NCBI RefSeq assembly: GCF_030410485.1 | Contig: NZ_JAUHHC010000004.1 | Location: 62,001-126,000, forward strand | Direction: 5' to 3' | DNA length: 64,000 nucleotides | Source of the DNA: Roseateles violae | Lineage (GTDB): Bacteria > Pseudomonadota > Gammaproteobacteria > Burkholderiales > Burkholderiaceae_C | Shown: one piece after another, positions 9,067-18,042 of the stretch | Position numbering within the stretch: position 1 is the first letter of the stretch | Layout of the letters: each line of letters begins with the position of its first letter | The notes under the pieces: generated by a model | Databases searched by the model: none | The model's input: the letters and a program-made list of their open reading frames with translations, nothing else | Told to the model about the DNA's origin: nothing | Translations under genes and position numbers: made by a program

Positions 9067-9639
9067 TTAGTTCAGCTCATCGTCCTTCCAGGCCTTCAGC
9101 CCGGCGACCGCGGCGCCGACCTGCAGGCCGTTCTTGGTCAGCGCGTACTGCTTGCCGCCGCTGAACTCGCCGGCGCCGGCCCCGGCGGTCGCGCCGCTGC
9201 CGGCCGCGCCGACGCCCGCGGCGGCCCCGGCCGAGGCGTTCCAGCCATTGGCGATGAAGTCGGCCAGCACCTTGGCATCGTTGAAGACGAACAGATAGCG
9301 GGTGTCGGAGGCGCCGATCTGCAGTCCGGCGCTGGCCTGGGCGACGCTCATATAGACGTCCTTCTTGCTCTTGTTGTCGTGCGCGATGCCCTTGCCGCCG
9401 GCACCGCCGAGTCCGAAGCTGAGCCCGTAGGTGGTGAACACCGCATAGCCGGAGGCCTTGGCGACGGCGTCCTTCAGCTTGGGATCGGCCTTGTAGAAGT
9501 CCTGCAAGGTCTGCATGGCCTTGGTCCTGACCTCGGCCTGCTTGGCCGCCTTGTCCTGCGCGAAGGCCGGGCCTGCGCCCAGCAGCGCCATCGACGAGAC
9601 CAGGGCGGCGCTGAAGAGAAACTGCTTGTGAACTTGCAT
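9067..9639 (-). CDS. SYLF/YSC84-domain lipid-binding exported protein
   Basis: 190 residues beginning with a signal peptide (cleavage after GPAFA). The rest matches the SYLF domain: SGYAVFTTYGLSFGLGGAGGKGIAHD, then VYMSVAQASAGLQIGASDTRYLFVF and a Gly/Ala-rich strand region, ending in KNGLQVGAAVAGLKAWKDDELN. Eukaryotic SYLF proteins bind phosphoinositides; bacterial exported members (BPSL1445-like) are lipoprotein-like antigens of unknown role. Single gene, convergent with the alcohol dehydrogenase. Confidence 0.85.
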   Translation of the reverse strand: MQVHKQFLFSAALVSSMALLGAGPAFAQDKAAKQAEVRTKAMQTLQDFYKADPKLKDAVAKASGYAVFTTYGLSFGLGGAGGKGIAHDNKSKKDVYMSVAQASAGLQIGASDTRYLFVFNDAKVLADFIANGWNASAGAAAGVGAAGSGATAGAGAGEFSGGKQYALTKNGLQVGAAVAGLKAWKDDELN

Positions 9640-9790
9640 GGAAGCCTTTCCTCGCGGTCTTTGCGAACCGCGTCAAGACTGCCGCGCGGCGGCGATCGTC
9701 GCGGCAGCCGGGGCCTGAAGTCGTTGCGCCGCGCTGGCCCGCAGATTCTAGGAAAAGCCCAACGCCAAGGGAACCCGCTTTAGCAGGCTG

Positions 9791-9964
9791 TTAAACGGTG
9801 GCCGGCGGCGGCGCCCGCGGCGGATCGCGCACCGGCGCCGGCGCGCCGGGCACCGGCGGATCGCTGATCGGCGGCACCTCCGGGCTCGCCGGGGCCGGTG
9901 GCGGGTCGCCGACCGGCTGCTCCGGATCGGAGGGCGGCAGCGGCGGCTGGGCGATCGCGCTCAT
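9791..9964 (-). CDS. proline-rich microprotein coupled to the catalase-C-like gene
   Basis: A 57-residue frame in which about 25 residues are proline, with repeated PP(I/V)SDPP and PAP elements. Its ATG overlaps the stop of the upstream gene as ATGA, the same coupling used by many real pairs in this window. It has no hydrophobic segment and no recognisable family. Coding status rests on the overlap and lack of any better frame; high GC content makes Pro/Ala-rich spurious frames common, so this is tentative. Confidence 0.4.
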   Translation of the reverse strand: MSAIAQPPLPPSDPEQPVGDPPPAPASPEVPPISDPPVPGAPAPVRDPPRAPPPATV

Positions 9965-10530
9965 GGCCAGGCCGCCGCCGTCGTGCCGCGCCGCAGGCTG
10001 GCGATGAAGGCGGTCACCGTGTCGGCATCGGCACGCAGGGCCGGATCGGTCTCGCTGCGCGGTGGGCAGACGAAGAGCCGCGGATCGGCCTCGCCGCTCG
10101 GCAGCATCATCGTCAGGCCGGCCGCGCCGAGCAGGCCGCTGGCGCCGCCCAGCGCCAGGATGGGCGTGCGGCGGCGGTGCTGCTCGCGGATGAAGTCCAG
10201 CGCCGGCCGCTGCCGGGCCAGCGGCGGCGGCTCGTTCGGAGCCGCTGCCCGGCCGCGCCCCTCGCACAGCACCAGCGCATCCCAGCGCCGCGTCGGCGCC
10301 GCCTCCAGCGCCAGTTGCTCGACCGCGCGGCCCGGGCGGACCGTCGGCTCTTCCAGCGGACCGGGCCGCGCACCGACGAAGCAGGGCAAGGCACCCGCCT
10401 TCAGCAGGGCCGTGTGCACCGCATCGAGGCTGGCCATCTCGGCCCCCTCCTCCACCAGCAGCGCGACGCGCGCGGCGGCGGCAGCGGCATGAAGCGCTGG
10501 GGCAGCGGCGTGGTGAGGGCTGGTGGACAT
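9961..10530 (-). CDS. free-standing protein resembling the C-terminal (DJ-1/PfpI-like) domain of large catalases
   Basis: 189 residues. The pattern RVALLVEEGAEMASLDAVH, then WDALVLCEG, ALDFIREQHRRRTPILALGG and LLGAAGL parallels the flavodoxin/GATase-1-like C-terminal domain of KatE-type catalases (the ~150 residues after the haem domain). No catalase haem domain is adjacent. The proposed start (MSTSPHH) leaves a short Ala-rich leader; a further upstream in-frame ATG lacks a ribosome-binding site. It could be a stress protein or chaperone-like domain; the assignment is from visible similarity only. Confidence 0.6.
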   Translation of the reverse strand: MSTSPHHAAAPALHAAAAAARVALLVEEGAEMASLDAVHTALLKAGALPCFVGARPGPLEEPTVRPGRAVEQLALEAAPTRRWDALVLCEGRGRAAAPNEPPPLARQRPALDFIREQHRRRTPILALGGASGLLGAAGLTMMLPSGEADPRLFVCPPRSETDPALRADADTVTAFIASLRRGTTAAAWP

Positions 10531-10619
10531 GACGATTCGAGCAGCAAGCGGCGTGCCCGAGGGCTTGCCGGCACACCGCTTGCCTGAAACGCATCTCATA
10601 TTCCACTTCTGCCGTCCCC

Positions 10620-11948
10620 ATGAGCCGACGCCTCGCCATGCATCCGCTGCTTGCCGCCTCGGCGCTGCTGCTGACGCTGCTGCCGGGCGCCGCCCTCGCC
10701 CAGGCCGCGATGCCGCCCGGCTTCGGGCCCAACCCGGTGCTGCCGGCGCCGCAGCGCTCGTTGCTGCCGACCATTCATGTGGCCGATGCGGTCGGCTGGC
10801 GCAGTGGCGACAAGCCGACGCCGGCGCCGGGCCTGGCGGTCGCCGCCTTTGCCGCCGGGCTCGAGCATCCGCGCTGGCTCTATGTGCTGCCGAATGGCGA
10901 TGTGCTGGTCGCCGAGACCAATGCGCCGCCCCGGCCCGAGGACGGCCAGGGCCTGCGTGCCTGGTTCCAGAAGCTGTTCATGAAGAAGGCCGGCGCGGCG
11001 ACGCCCAGCGCCAACCGCATCACCCTGCTGCGCGATGCCGATGGCGACGGCCGAGCCGAGACGCGCAGCGTCTTCGCGGAGGGGCTCAATTCGCCGCTGG
11101 GCATGGCCCTGGTCGGCAATGACTTCTATATCGCCAACACCGATGCGGTCATCCGCTACCGCTATGCCGCCGGGCAGACCCGGCTCGAAGGAGAGCCGGT
11201 GCGCATCGCCGCCCTGCCCGCCGGCCCGCGCAACCACCACTGGACCAAGAGCCTGCTCGCCAGCCCCGACGGCACGCGGCTCTATGTCGGCGTCGGTTCT
11301 AACAGCAATGTGGCCGAGAACGGCATCGAGGCCGAGGAACAGCGCGCGTCCATCCTCGAGATCGACCTGAACACCGGTGCCCAGCGCGTCTACGCCTCGG
11401 GATTGCGCAATCCGGTCGGCCTGGCCTGGGAGCCCGGCAGCGGCCAGCTCTGGGCCGTCGTCAACGAGCGCGACGAGCTGGGCAACGATCTGGTGCCGGA
11501 CTATCTGAGCTCGGTGCGCGAGGGCGGCTTCTACGGCTGGCCCTACAGCTACTTCGGCAGCCATCTGGACGAGCGCGTCGAGCCGCAGCGGCCCGAGTTG
11601 GTCGCCGCCGCCCTGGTGCCCGACTATGCGCTGGGCGCGCACACGGCCTCGCTGGGCCTGGCCAGCGCCGCCGGCAACAGGCTGCCGGCCGACTTTGCGA
11701 ACGGCATGTTCATCGGCCAGCATGGCTCCTGGAACCGCAAGCCGCGCAGCGGCTACCGCGTGCTCTTCGTGCCCTTTGCCGACGGCCGGCCGCAGGGCCC
11801 GCCGGTCGAGGTGCTGGGCGGCTTCCTGAACGAGCAGCGCGATGAGGCCATGGGCCGGCCGGTCGGCGTCGCCATCGACCGCCGTGGCGCCCTGCTCGTC
11901 GCCGACGATGTCGGCAATGTGATCTGGCGCGTCACCGCCCAGCGCTGA
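10620..11948 (+). CDS. exported sorbosone-dehydrogenase-like PQQ/beta-propeller protein
   Basis: 442 residues with a signal peptide (cleavage after GAALA, about residue 27). The mature part is a six-bladed propeller of the glucose/sorbosone dehydrogenase family: HPRWLYVLPNGDVLVAET, GLNSPLGMALVGNDFYIANTD, RNHHWTKSLLASPDG, ASGLRNPVGLAWEPGSGQLW, and FIGQHGSWNRKPRSGY. These are the usual positions around the PQQ and calcium site. It acts in the periplasm if PQQ is available. The start lacks a clear ribosome-binding site; a second ATG six codons in is also possible. Confidence 0.85.
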   Translation: MSRRLAMHPLLAASALLLTLLPGAALAQAAMPPGFGPNPVLPAPQRSLLPTIHVADAVGWRSGDKPTPAPGLAVAAFAAGLEHPRWLYVLPNGDVLVAETNAPPRPEDGQGLRAWFQKLFMKKAGAATPSANRITLLRDADGDGRAETRSVFAEGLNSPLGMALVGNDFYIANTDAVIRYRYAAGQTRLEGEPVRIAALPAGPRNHHWTKSLLASPDGTRLYVGVGSNSNVAENGIEAEEQRASILEIDLNTGAQRVYASGLRNPVGLAWEPGSGQLWAVVNERDELGNDLVPDYLSSVREGGFYGWPYSYFGSHLDERVEPQRPELVAAALVPDYALGAHTASLGLASAAGNRLPADFANGMFIGQHGSWNRKPRSGYRVLFVPFADGRPQGPPVEVLGGFLNEQRDEAMGRPVGVAIDRRGALLVADDVGNVIWRVTAQR

Positions 11949-12013
11949 GCCGGGGCCGACGCGGGCACCGCGTTTGCCGTTGCCGGGCATCGGATCCATC
12001 CCGGGAGAAACAC

Positions 12014-12562
12014 ATGCAGACGATGAACCGCAGCAGAACGGCGCTTGCCGCCCTGAGCTCGCTGCTGATCGCCGCGGCCGGCAACGCCGTCGCCGCCGAT
12101 GCGGTCTCGCATGCCGACGCCTCGTTCATGAAGGATGCGGCGCATGCCGGCCATGCCGAGGTCTCGGCCAGCAAGCTGGCGCTGAGCAAGAGCAGCGACA
12201 CCCAGGTCAAGGCCTTCGCCCAGCAGATGATCGACGACCATACCAAGGCGGCCGCCGAGCTGCAGAGCCTGGCCGATGCCAAGGGCGTCAAGCTGCCGAC
12301 CGAGCCCTCGATGACGCAGAAGACCAAGGAGAAGATGACGCTGTCCACCGCCGACGGTGCCAACTTCGACTACCGCTATGCCGATTCGGCCGGCGTCTCC
12401 GCCCACGAAGACACGGTCAAGCTCTTCCGCAAGGCCGCGGCCGAGGCCAAGGACGCCGATGTGCGCGCCTTTGCCAGCAAGACGCTGCCGACGCTGGAGC
12501 ACCATCTGCAGATGGCCAAGGAGCTGCAGGCGGCGACCGCGATTCGGGCCGGCAAGAAATAG
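12014..12562 (+). CDS. DUF4142 exported protein
   Basis: 182 residues with a signal peptide (cleavage near VAADA). The mature protein is helical with two His-containing helices: ASFMKDAAHAGHAEVSASKLAL, VKAFAQQMIDDHTKAAAEL and LPTLEHHLQMAKEL, the ferritin-like DUF4142 pattern. GGGAGAAACAC precedes the ATG. Members are induced under envelope or oxidative stress in several bacteria; function not established. Confidence 0.87.
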   Translation: MQTMNRSRTALAALSSLLIAAAGNAVAADAVSHADASFMKDAAHAGHAEVSASKLALSKSSDTQVKAFAQQMIDDHTKAAAELQSLADAKGVKLPTEPSMTQKTKEKMTLSTADGANFDYRYADSAGVSAHEDTVKLFRKAAAEAKDADVRAFASKTLPTLEHHLQMAKELQAATAIRAGKK

Positions 12563-12566
12563 GCGC

Positions 12567-13145
12567 GTGGGCCGCAGCGCCGCATCGCGCCCGCTGCTGC
12601 AGCCGACGCTGCCGCGCTCGCGCACCGTGCTGCTGCTGGTCGACTTCATCAACCCGCTGCAGTTCGACGGCGCCGAGGCGCTGGCCCCGCCGGCGCTGCA
12701 AGCCGCGGCCGCGGCGGCCGCGCTGAAGAAGACGCTGGCCGCGCGCGGCGTGCGCGCCATCTATGTCAACGACAACTTCGGCCACTGGCAGTCCGACTTC
12801 AAGGCCCTGCTGGCCGGCTGCCGGCGCCAGGGCGGCGCGGCGGCCAAGCTGGCCCGGCTGCTGGCGCCCGGCCCCGACGACCTGACAGTGCTGAAGCCGC
12901 GGCATTCGGCCTTTCTGGCCACCCCGCTCGACCTGCTGCTGACGCAGATGCAGACGCGCGAGCTGGTGATCTGCGGGCTGGCCACCGATTTGTGCGTGAT
13001 GTTCAGCGCGATGGATGCTTTTGTGCGCGGCTACCGGCTCTGGCTGCCCGAGGATTGCACGGCCGCCGAATCGCCCGCGGCCAAGGAAGCGGCGCTGCAA
13101 TGGATGGCCTGCGCGCTGAAGGCGCGCAGGCGGGCCAGCCTCTAG
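12567..13145 (+). CDS. isochorismatase-like cysteine hydrolase
   Basis: 192 residues from a GTG start four bases after the DUF4142 stop. The catalytic triad of the isochorismatase-like hydrolases is visible: Asp in LLLVDFIN, Lys in TVLKPRHSAF, Cys in GLATDLCVMFSAMDAF, with the cis-peptide region between Ala and Thr before the Cys. It hydrolyses a small amide or vinyl ether in the family; substrate unknown (nicotinamidase, carbamoylase and isochorismatase members share the fold). No good ribosome-binding site precedes GTG, so translation may depend on coupling to the upstream gene. Confidence 0.82.
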   Translation: MGRSAASRPLLQPTLPRSRTVLLLVDFINPLQFDGAEALAPPALQAAAAAAALKKTLAARGVRAIYVNDNFGHWQSDFKALLAGCRRQGGAAAKLARLLAPGPDDLTVLKPRHSAFLATPLDLLLTQMQTRELVICGLATDLCVMFSAMDAFVRGYRLWLPEDCTAAESPAAKEAALQWMACALKARRRASL

Positions 13146-13152
13146 GGCCGGG

Positions 13153-13584
13153 CTAGCGGCTCAGCCGCGCCAGCAGCATGCCCAGGGCCGCCGCGGTCGC
13201 CAGCGCCGCCAGCGGATGCTCGCGCACCGAACCACGCAGGCTTTCGGTCCAGTCGGCGCAGATGTCGCGCAGGTGCTCGGCCTGCTGCTGCACCGCCTGG
13301 CCGGCATTGTCCAGCCCCTGCTGCAACTGATCGACCTTGGGCCCGACCTGCTGCGCGACCTGCTCGATCTTCTGGTGCGCGCTTTCGGCCATGCGGTCGA
13401 CGAAGCGGCCCGTGTTCTCGTCGCCCGCCGGCTCCGCCGGCTTGCTCGATGGAGTCGAGGCGGACGGGGAGGCCGTGGACGAGGATGGGAAGGGGGAGGT
13501 CGAGGAAGACGTGGAAGGAGACGTCGAGGAGGATGTCGCGGGAGACGTCGAGGAAGACGGCTTGGAACTCGGATCGTTGGGCAT
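13153..13584 (-). CDS. DUF883-like (ElaB/YqjD type) membrane-anchored protein with Ser/Thr/Pro-rich N-terminus
   Basis: 143 residues. The first ~55 are almost only Ser, Thr and Pro in short repeats. The middle is helical (VDRMAESAHQKIEQVAQQVG). The C-terminus has REHPLAALATAAALGMLLARLSR, matching the DUF883 tail-anchor that fixes ribosome-associated proteins of the ElaB/YqjD type to the inner membrane. Start: ATG preceded by GAGG; a longer upstream frame has no signal. Convergent with the hydrolase gene with 7 bp between stops. Confidence 0.75.
   Translation of the reverse strand: MPNDPSSKPSSSTSPATSSSTSPSTSSSTSPFPSSSTASPSASTPSSKPAEPAGDENTGRFVDRMAESAHQKIEQVAQQVGPKVDQLQQGLDNAGQAVQQQAEHLRDICADWTESLRGSVREHPLAALATAAALGMLLARLSR
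13490..13562. repeat. short imperfect tandem repeat encoding Ser/Thr/Pro stretch
   Basis: On the plus strand, units built on GACGTCGAGGAAGAC and close variants recur about five times in 70 bp. Read in the minus strand this encodes the SSSTSP-type repeats of the DUF883-like gene. Such repeats are prone to length change by slippage. Confidence 0.7.
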
Positions 13585-13823
13585 GGCAGACCTCGTGCTG
13601 GGTGGATGAAGAAGGACGGGCGCAGAAACGCTTGCCGGAAGCCGGCAATCGCCATACCGGCCGCGGCGGCTCGTGATTCGGATCCCCGGGCACGCCTGTT
13701 GCCGGTAGAGGACGCGATGGCGTGCGCGCTGCGCAGTCCGGTGCTGAGCGGGCCGGCGGCAGCAAGCAGTCCATTCACATCCATTCATTGATCGATTCGC
13801 TTTAATATTTACCGGAGGTCACC

Positions 13824-14441
13824 ATGAACAGCAGCAGTCCTCGCAACAAGTCCCTCAAATGGTTGGTGAGCCTCGGCACGGCCGGCGTGCTGGCCGGCGC
13901 CGGCGCGCTGGTGCTGGCGCAATCGACGACGGGCAGCAGCAGCACCAGCTCGTCGACCAACTCGGCCAGCGGCCCCTCGGCCGGCAATACCTCGAACAAC
14001 AGCGGCACCGATTCCGGCAATACCAACCGCCCGGTCACCTCCGGCGCGGCCACCGGCAGCCTGGGCAATACCGGCGTCAACAGCACCGGCAGCAATAGCT
14101 CGACCGGCACGGGCAGCAGCACCAGCAGCACCACGGGCACCGGCAGCACCATGGGCAGCACCGCCGGCGCCGGCGGCGATAGCGGCAGCCGCCAGCAGAA
14201 CGCCAATGTCGGCAACAACAGCGGCAGCATGGGCAGCACCAACCAGATGAACGACCAGATGCGCAACAACCCGACGAGCGCCGGCCGCAGCAGCAACAAC
14301 AACACGACCGGCAGCGGCTCGAGCTACAACAGCAACAGCGGCGCGAGCGGCACGGGCGGCACCGGTAGCAGCAGCACCAGCAGCAGCTACAACAGCGACA
14401 ACCCGAATATGAACCGCGCGGTGCGCAGCGACCGCAACTGA
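13824..14441 (+). CDS. exported Ser/Gly/Asn/Thr-rich disordered protein
   Basis: 205 residues. A signal-peptide-like N-terminus (KSLKWLVSLGTAGVLAGAGALVLA) is followed by about 170 residues composed nearly entirely of Ser, Gly, Thr and Asn with no aromatic residues until a few Tyr near the C-terminus, which ends in RAVRSDRN. GGAGG lies 7 bases before the ATG, and an AT-rich stretch (TTTAATATTTA) just upstream is the likely promoter region, unusual in this GC-rich context. I do not recognise a family; composition suggests an intrinsically disordered envelope or secreted protein. Confidence 0.7.
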   Translation: MNSSSPRNKSLKWLVSLGTAGVLAGAGALVLAQSTTGSSSTSSSTNSASGPSAGNTSNNSGTDSGNTNRPVTSGAATGSLGNTGVNSTGSNSSTGTGSSTSSTTGTGSTMGSTAGAGGDSGSRQQNANVGNNSGSMGSTNQMNDQMRNNPTSAGRSSNNNTTGSGSSYNSNSGASGTGGTGSSSTSSSYNSDNPNMNRAVRSDRN

Positions 14442-14468
14442 GCCAAGCCGCAGCGCCATCGGGATTTC

Positions 14469-14513
14469 AAGGGCCGCGAGCCCGGCGAGACATTTCGCCG
14501 GGCCGCGGCCTTT
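14469..14513 (+). terminator. hairpin terminator after the disordered-protein gene
   Basis: A long GC-rich inverted repeat (GGCCGCG-AG-CCCGGCGA, loop GACATT, TCGCCGGG-C-CGCGGCC) followed by TTTG. It fits a rho-independent terminator with a short U tract. Confidence 0.65.
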
Positions 14514-14640
14514 GTGCGCACAGCGCCGGGGCAAACGCGTAGAGGGAGCCGCCGGGGCATTCGGTATCCTCGCGGCCACCTTATTCATCAAGCTCCCGCC
14601 GCGCTCCTGCCTAGCCAGCGCACGGACGAAGCAACGCCCG

Positions 14641-17600
14641 ATGCCGCAACCCAAGCCCCTGCGCGCGCCCCGCAATGGCCGCCGCCTCTCCCTCCTGTCC
14701 ACCGCCCTGCTGCTGAGCCTGGCCTCCGCCCAGGCCGCCGAACCGGCCGACGCCGGCAGCAAGAAGCCGCCGGCCTGGAACGTCAACAAGCCGCCCGGCG
14801 CGGCGCGCGAGGTGCAGATCGACACCCGCAGCGGCACCTGGATGAGCGTGGACGTCAGCCCGGACGGCAAGACCCTGGTCTTCGACCTGCTCGGCGATCT
14901 CTACACGCTGCCGATCACCGGCGGCGAGGCCCGGCCGCTGACCCATTCGATCGCCTGGGAGCAGCAGGCGCGCTTCTCGCCGGACGGCAAGCGGATCGCC
15001 TTCCTCAGCGACGCCGGTGGCGGCGACAACGTCTGGGTGATGGACGCCGATGGCAGCAATGCACGCGCGGTCAGCAAGGAGGACTTCCGCCTGCTGAACA
15101 ACCCGGTCTGGCATCCCAGCGGCAAGTACATCGCCGCGCGCAAGCATTACACCGGCACCCGCTCGGCCGGTTCGGGCGAGATCTGGCTCTACCACGTCGA
15201 CGAGGCCGGCGGCACGACCAAGGGCCTGCAGCTCAACGAGAAGCCGAACTGGCAAAAGGACCTCGGCGAGCCGGCCCTGTCGCCCGACGGCAAGTACCTG
15301 TACTACTCGCAGGACACGACGCCGGGCCGGGTGTTCGAGTACAACAAGGACTCCAACAAGGAGATCTTCAAGATCTTCCGCCAGGACCTGGCCGACGGCT
15401 CGGTCGAACCCTTCGTCCAGGGGCCCGGCGGCGCGGTGCGGCCGACGCCCTCGCCGGACGGCAAGTACCTGGCCTTCGTGCGCCGCGTGCGCAACCAGAG
15501 CACCCTGTTCCTGAAGGACCTGCAGAGCGGCCGTGAGACGCCGGCCTGGGGCGGGCTGGACCGCGATCTGCAGGAGAGCTGGTCGATGTACGGCGTCTAC
15601 CCGGCCTTTGCCTGGACGCCCGACGCGAAGAACCTGGTCGTCTGGGCCCAGGGCAAGCTGTGGCGGGTCGACCCCTTCAAGGGCACGGCGGCCGAGATTG
15701 CCTTTCACGTCAAGGACACGCGCGAAATCCGCGAGGCGCTGCGCCAGCCGCAGGAGGTGGCGCCGGAGCAGTTCGCCGTCAAGCAGCTGCGCTGGGTCAA
15801 TGTGGCACCGGACGGCAGCAAGCTGGTCTATTCGGCGCTGGGCCATCTGTACCTGAAGGAATTGCCGAATGGATTGCCGAAGCGGCTGACCAAGCAGGAC
15901 GAGCATTTCGAGTTCTTCCCCAGCTTTTCGCGCGACGGCAAGCAGCTGGTCTACGTCAGCTGGAACGACGACAAGCTGGGCGCGGTGCGCAAGATCGAGC
16001 TGGCCAGCGGCCGCGAGACCGTGATCACCCAGGCGCCGGGCAAGTACCTGGCGCCGAAGTTCTCGCCCGACGGCAAGAGCATCGTCTACAGCAAGAGCAA
16101 GGGCGGCTTCCTGACCACGCCCTGGCATGGCCTGGACAGCGGCATCTACCTGGCCGCCGCCGACGGCCGCGGCGCGCCGCAGCGCCTGTCCAAGGACGGC
16201 GACAGCCCGCAGTTCGGCGCCCGCAACGACGAGGTCTTCATCAGCCGCACGGCCAGCCTCGGCGAGGTCGACTCGCTGCGCAAGCTGTTCCGCATCGAGC
16301 TCGCGGACCGCAAGGAGACCGAGGTCGCGAAGAGCGAGTTCGCCAGCGAATTCGCGATCTCGCCGGATGGCCAGTGGCTGGGCTTCGTCGAGCGCTTCCA
16401 CGCCTATGTGACGCCACTGCCGCTGACCGGCAAGCCGATCAGCGTAGGCCCGAAGATGGACGGCCTGCCGGTGCGCCAGCTGGACCTCAATGCCGGCGAA
16501 TACATGCACTGGAGCGGCGACAGCCAGCGCCTGCATTTCGCGCTCGGCGACGAGCTGTTCACCACGGCGCTGTCGGCGGCCTTCGCGCCGGCCGAGGACA
16601 AACAAGCCGGCTTCAAGCCCGCCGAGTCGGGCCTGAAGATCGGCTTCATGCAGGCCAGCGACAAGCCGGCCGGCAAGATCGCGATCAGCGGCGCGACGAT
16701 CGCGACGATGAAGGGGGACGAAGTGATCCAGGACGGCGTCATCGTCATCGACGCCAACCGCATCGTCGCCATCGGCAAGGCCAGCGAGGTGGCGATCCCG
16801 GCCGAGGCCAAGCGCGTCGACGCGCGCGGCAAGACCATCATCCCCGGCCTGATCGATGCGCACTGGCATGGCGGCATGGGCGAGAACGACATCGTGCCCC
16901 AGCAGAGCTGGGTCAACTACGCCTCACTGGCCTTCGGCCTGACGACCATCCACGACCCCAGCAACCGCAACGGCGAGATCTTCACCCAGGCCGAGCTGCA
17001 GCGCGCCGGCGCCGTCGTGGCCCCGCGCATCTACTCGACCGGCTCCATCCTCTACGGCGCCAAGGCCGGCGTGACCGCGGTCATCAACGGCTACGAGGAC
17101 GCGCTGACGCATCTGAAGCGGCAGAAGGCCGAGGGCGCGATCAGCGTCAAGAGCTACCAGCAGCCGCGCCGCGAGCAGCGCCAGCAGGTGATCGCCGCCG
17201 GCCGCGAGACCGGCATGATGGTGGTGCCCGAGGGCGGCTCGATGTTCCAGCTGAACATGAGCATGATCGTCGACGGCCATACCGGCATCGAGCATGCGCT
17301 GCCCATTGCGCGGGTCTACGACGACGTCAAGCAGCTGTGGTCGCAGACCCAGGTCGGCTACACGCCGACCCTGAACGTCGCCTATGGCGGCCTCGACGGC
17401 GAGCATTACTGGTACTCGCACACCGAGGTCTGGAAGCATCCGCTGCTGAGCCGCTACGTGCCGCGCACCGTGCTGGAGGCGCGCAGCGTGCGCCGCGTGA
17501 CCGCGCCCGACGAGGACTTCAATGTCGTGCGCGTCGCTGCCACGGCCGCCGAGCTGGAGCGCGCCGGCGTGCCCAGCAATATCGGCGCGCATGGCCAGCG

Positions 17601-17958
17601 CGAGGGCCTGGGTGCGCATTGGGAGATGTGGATGTTCGGCCTCGGCGGCAAGAAGCCGCTGGAGGCGATCCGCTCGGCCACGCTGAACCCGGCGCGCTAT
17701 CTGGGCATGGAGCGCGACATCGGCTCGCTGGAGGTCGGCAAGCTGGCCGACCTCGTCATCATCGACGGCAAGGTGCTGGAAGACATCCGCCAGAGCGACC
17801 GCATCAGCCATGTGATGATCAACGGCCGGCTCTACGAGGCGCCGACGATGAACGAGGTGGTCTCGCGCGCCAGGCCGCGCAAGCCCTTCTTCTTCGACGG
17901 CGCCGACGGCGTGGGCATGCCGGTCCATGCGGAGACGCACAGCCATACCGAGGACTGA
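14641..17958 (+). CDS. exported TolB-like propeller / amidohydrolase fusion
   Basis: 1105 residues with a signal peptide (cleavage after ASAQA). Residues ~55-670 hold repeated PD40/TolB-like propeller blades with the recurring SPDGK motif (VSPDGKTLVFD, FSPDGKRIAF, LSPDGKYLYYS, PSPDGKYLAFV, FSPDGKSIVYS). Residues ~680-1080 are an amidohydrolase: metal motif PGLIDAHWHGG, a later His in IGAHGQREGLGAHWEM, and the C-terminal NPARYLGMERDIGSLEVGKLADLVI. The architecture is a known family of exported amidohydrolases acting on peptides or cyclic imides; substrate unknown. The start is placed beyond the preceding terminator and directly before the signal peptide. Confidence 0.85.
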   Translation: MPQPKPLRAPRNGRRLSLLSTALLLSLASAQAAEPADAGSKKPPAWNVNKPPGAAREVQIDTRSGTWMSVDVSPDGKTLVFDLLGDLYTLPITGGEARPLTHSIAWEQQARFSPDGKRIAFLSDAGGGDNVWVMDADGSNARAVSKEDFRLLNNPVWHPSGKYIAARKHYTGTRSAGSGEIWLYHVDEAGGTTKGLQLNEKPNWQKDLGEPALSPDGKYLYYSQDTTPGRVFEYNKDSNKEIFKIFRQDLADGSVEPFVQGPGGAVRPTPSPDGKYLAFVRRVRNQSTLFLKDLQSGRETPAWGGLDRDLQESWSMYGVYPAFAWTPDAKNLVVWAQGKLWRVDPFKGTAAEIAFHVKDTREIREALRQPQEVAPEQFAVKQLRWVNVAPDGSKLVYSALGHLYLKELPNGLPKRLTKQDEHFEFFPSFSRDGKQLVYVSWNDDKLGAVRKIELASGRETVITQAPGKYLAPKFSPDGKSIVYSKSKGGFLTTPWHGLDSGIYLAAADGRGAPQRLSKDGDSPQFGARNDEVFISRTASLGEVDSLRKLFRIELADRKETEVAKSEFASEFAISPDGQWLGFVERFHAYVTPLPLTGKPISVGPKMDGLPVRQLDLNAGEYMHWSGDSQRLHFALGDELFTTALSAAFAPAEDKQAGFKPAESGLKIGFMQASDKPAGKIAISGATIATMKGDEVIQDGVIVIDANRIVAIGKASEVAIPAEAKRVDARGKTIIPGLIDAHWHGGMGENDIVPQQSWVNYASLAFGLTTIHDPSNRNGEIFTQAELQRAGAVVAPRIYSTGSILYGAKAGVTAVINGYEDALTHLKRQKAEGAISVKSYQQPRREQRQQVIAAGRETGMMVVPEGGSMFQLNMSMIVDGHTGIEHALPIARVYDDVKQLWSQTQVGYTPTLNVAYGGLDGEHYWYSHTEVWKHPLLSRYVPRTVLEARSVRRVTAPDEDFNVVRVAATAAELERAGVPSNIGAHGQREGLGAHWEMWMFGLGGKKPLEAIRSATLNPARYLGMERDIGSLEVGKLADLVIIDGKVLEDIRQSDRISHVMINGRLYEAPTMNEVVSRARPRKPFFFDGADGVGMPVHAETHSHTED

Positions 17959-17993
17959 ACCGAGGCCGAGGCTCGACGGCTTTGGCGCAAACG

Positions 17994-18021
17994 AAAAGGC
18001 GGCCTTCGCGGGCCGCCTTTT
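17994..18021. terminator. bidirectional rho-independent terminator
   Basis: A perfect 11-bp inverted repeat AAAAGGCGGCC / GGCCGCCTTTT with a 6-base loop (TTCGCG). A and T runs flank both sides, so it can stop both the amidohydrolase transcript and the converging flagellar transcript. Confidence 0.92.
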
Positions 18022-18042
18022 GCGTCTGGAACGGGCAATCGA

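Noticed and set aside
14611-16869. Long minus-strand open frame opposite the amidohydrolase
   Set aside because: A shadow frame of high-GC coding sequence: no domain, His/Arg/Ala-biased, and fully opposite a gene with clear motifs.
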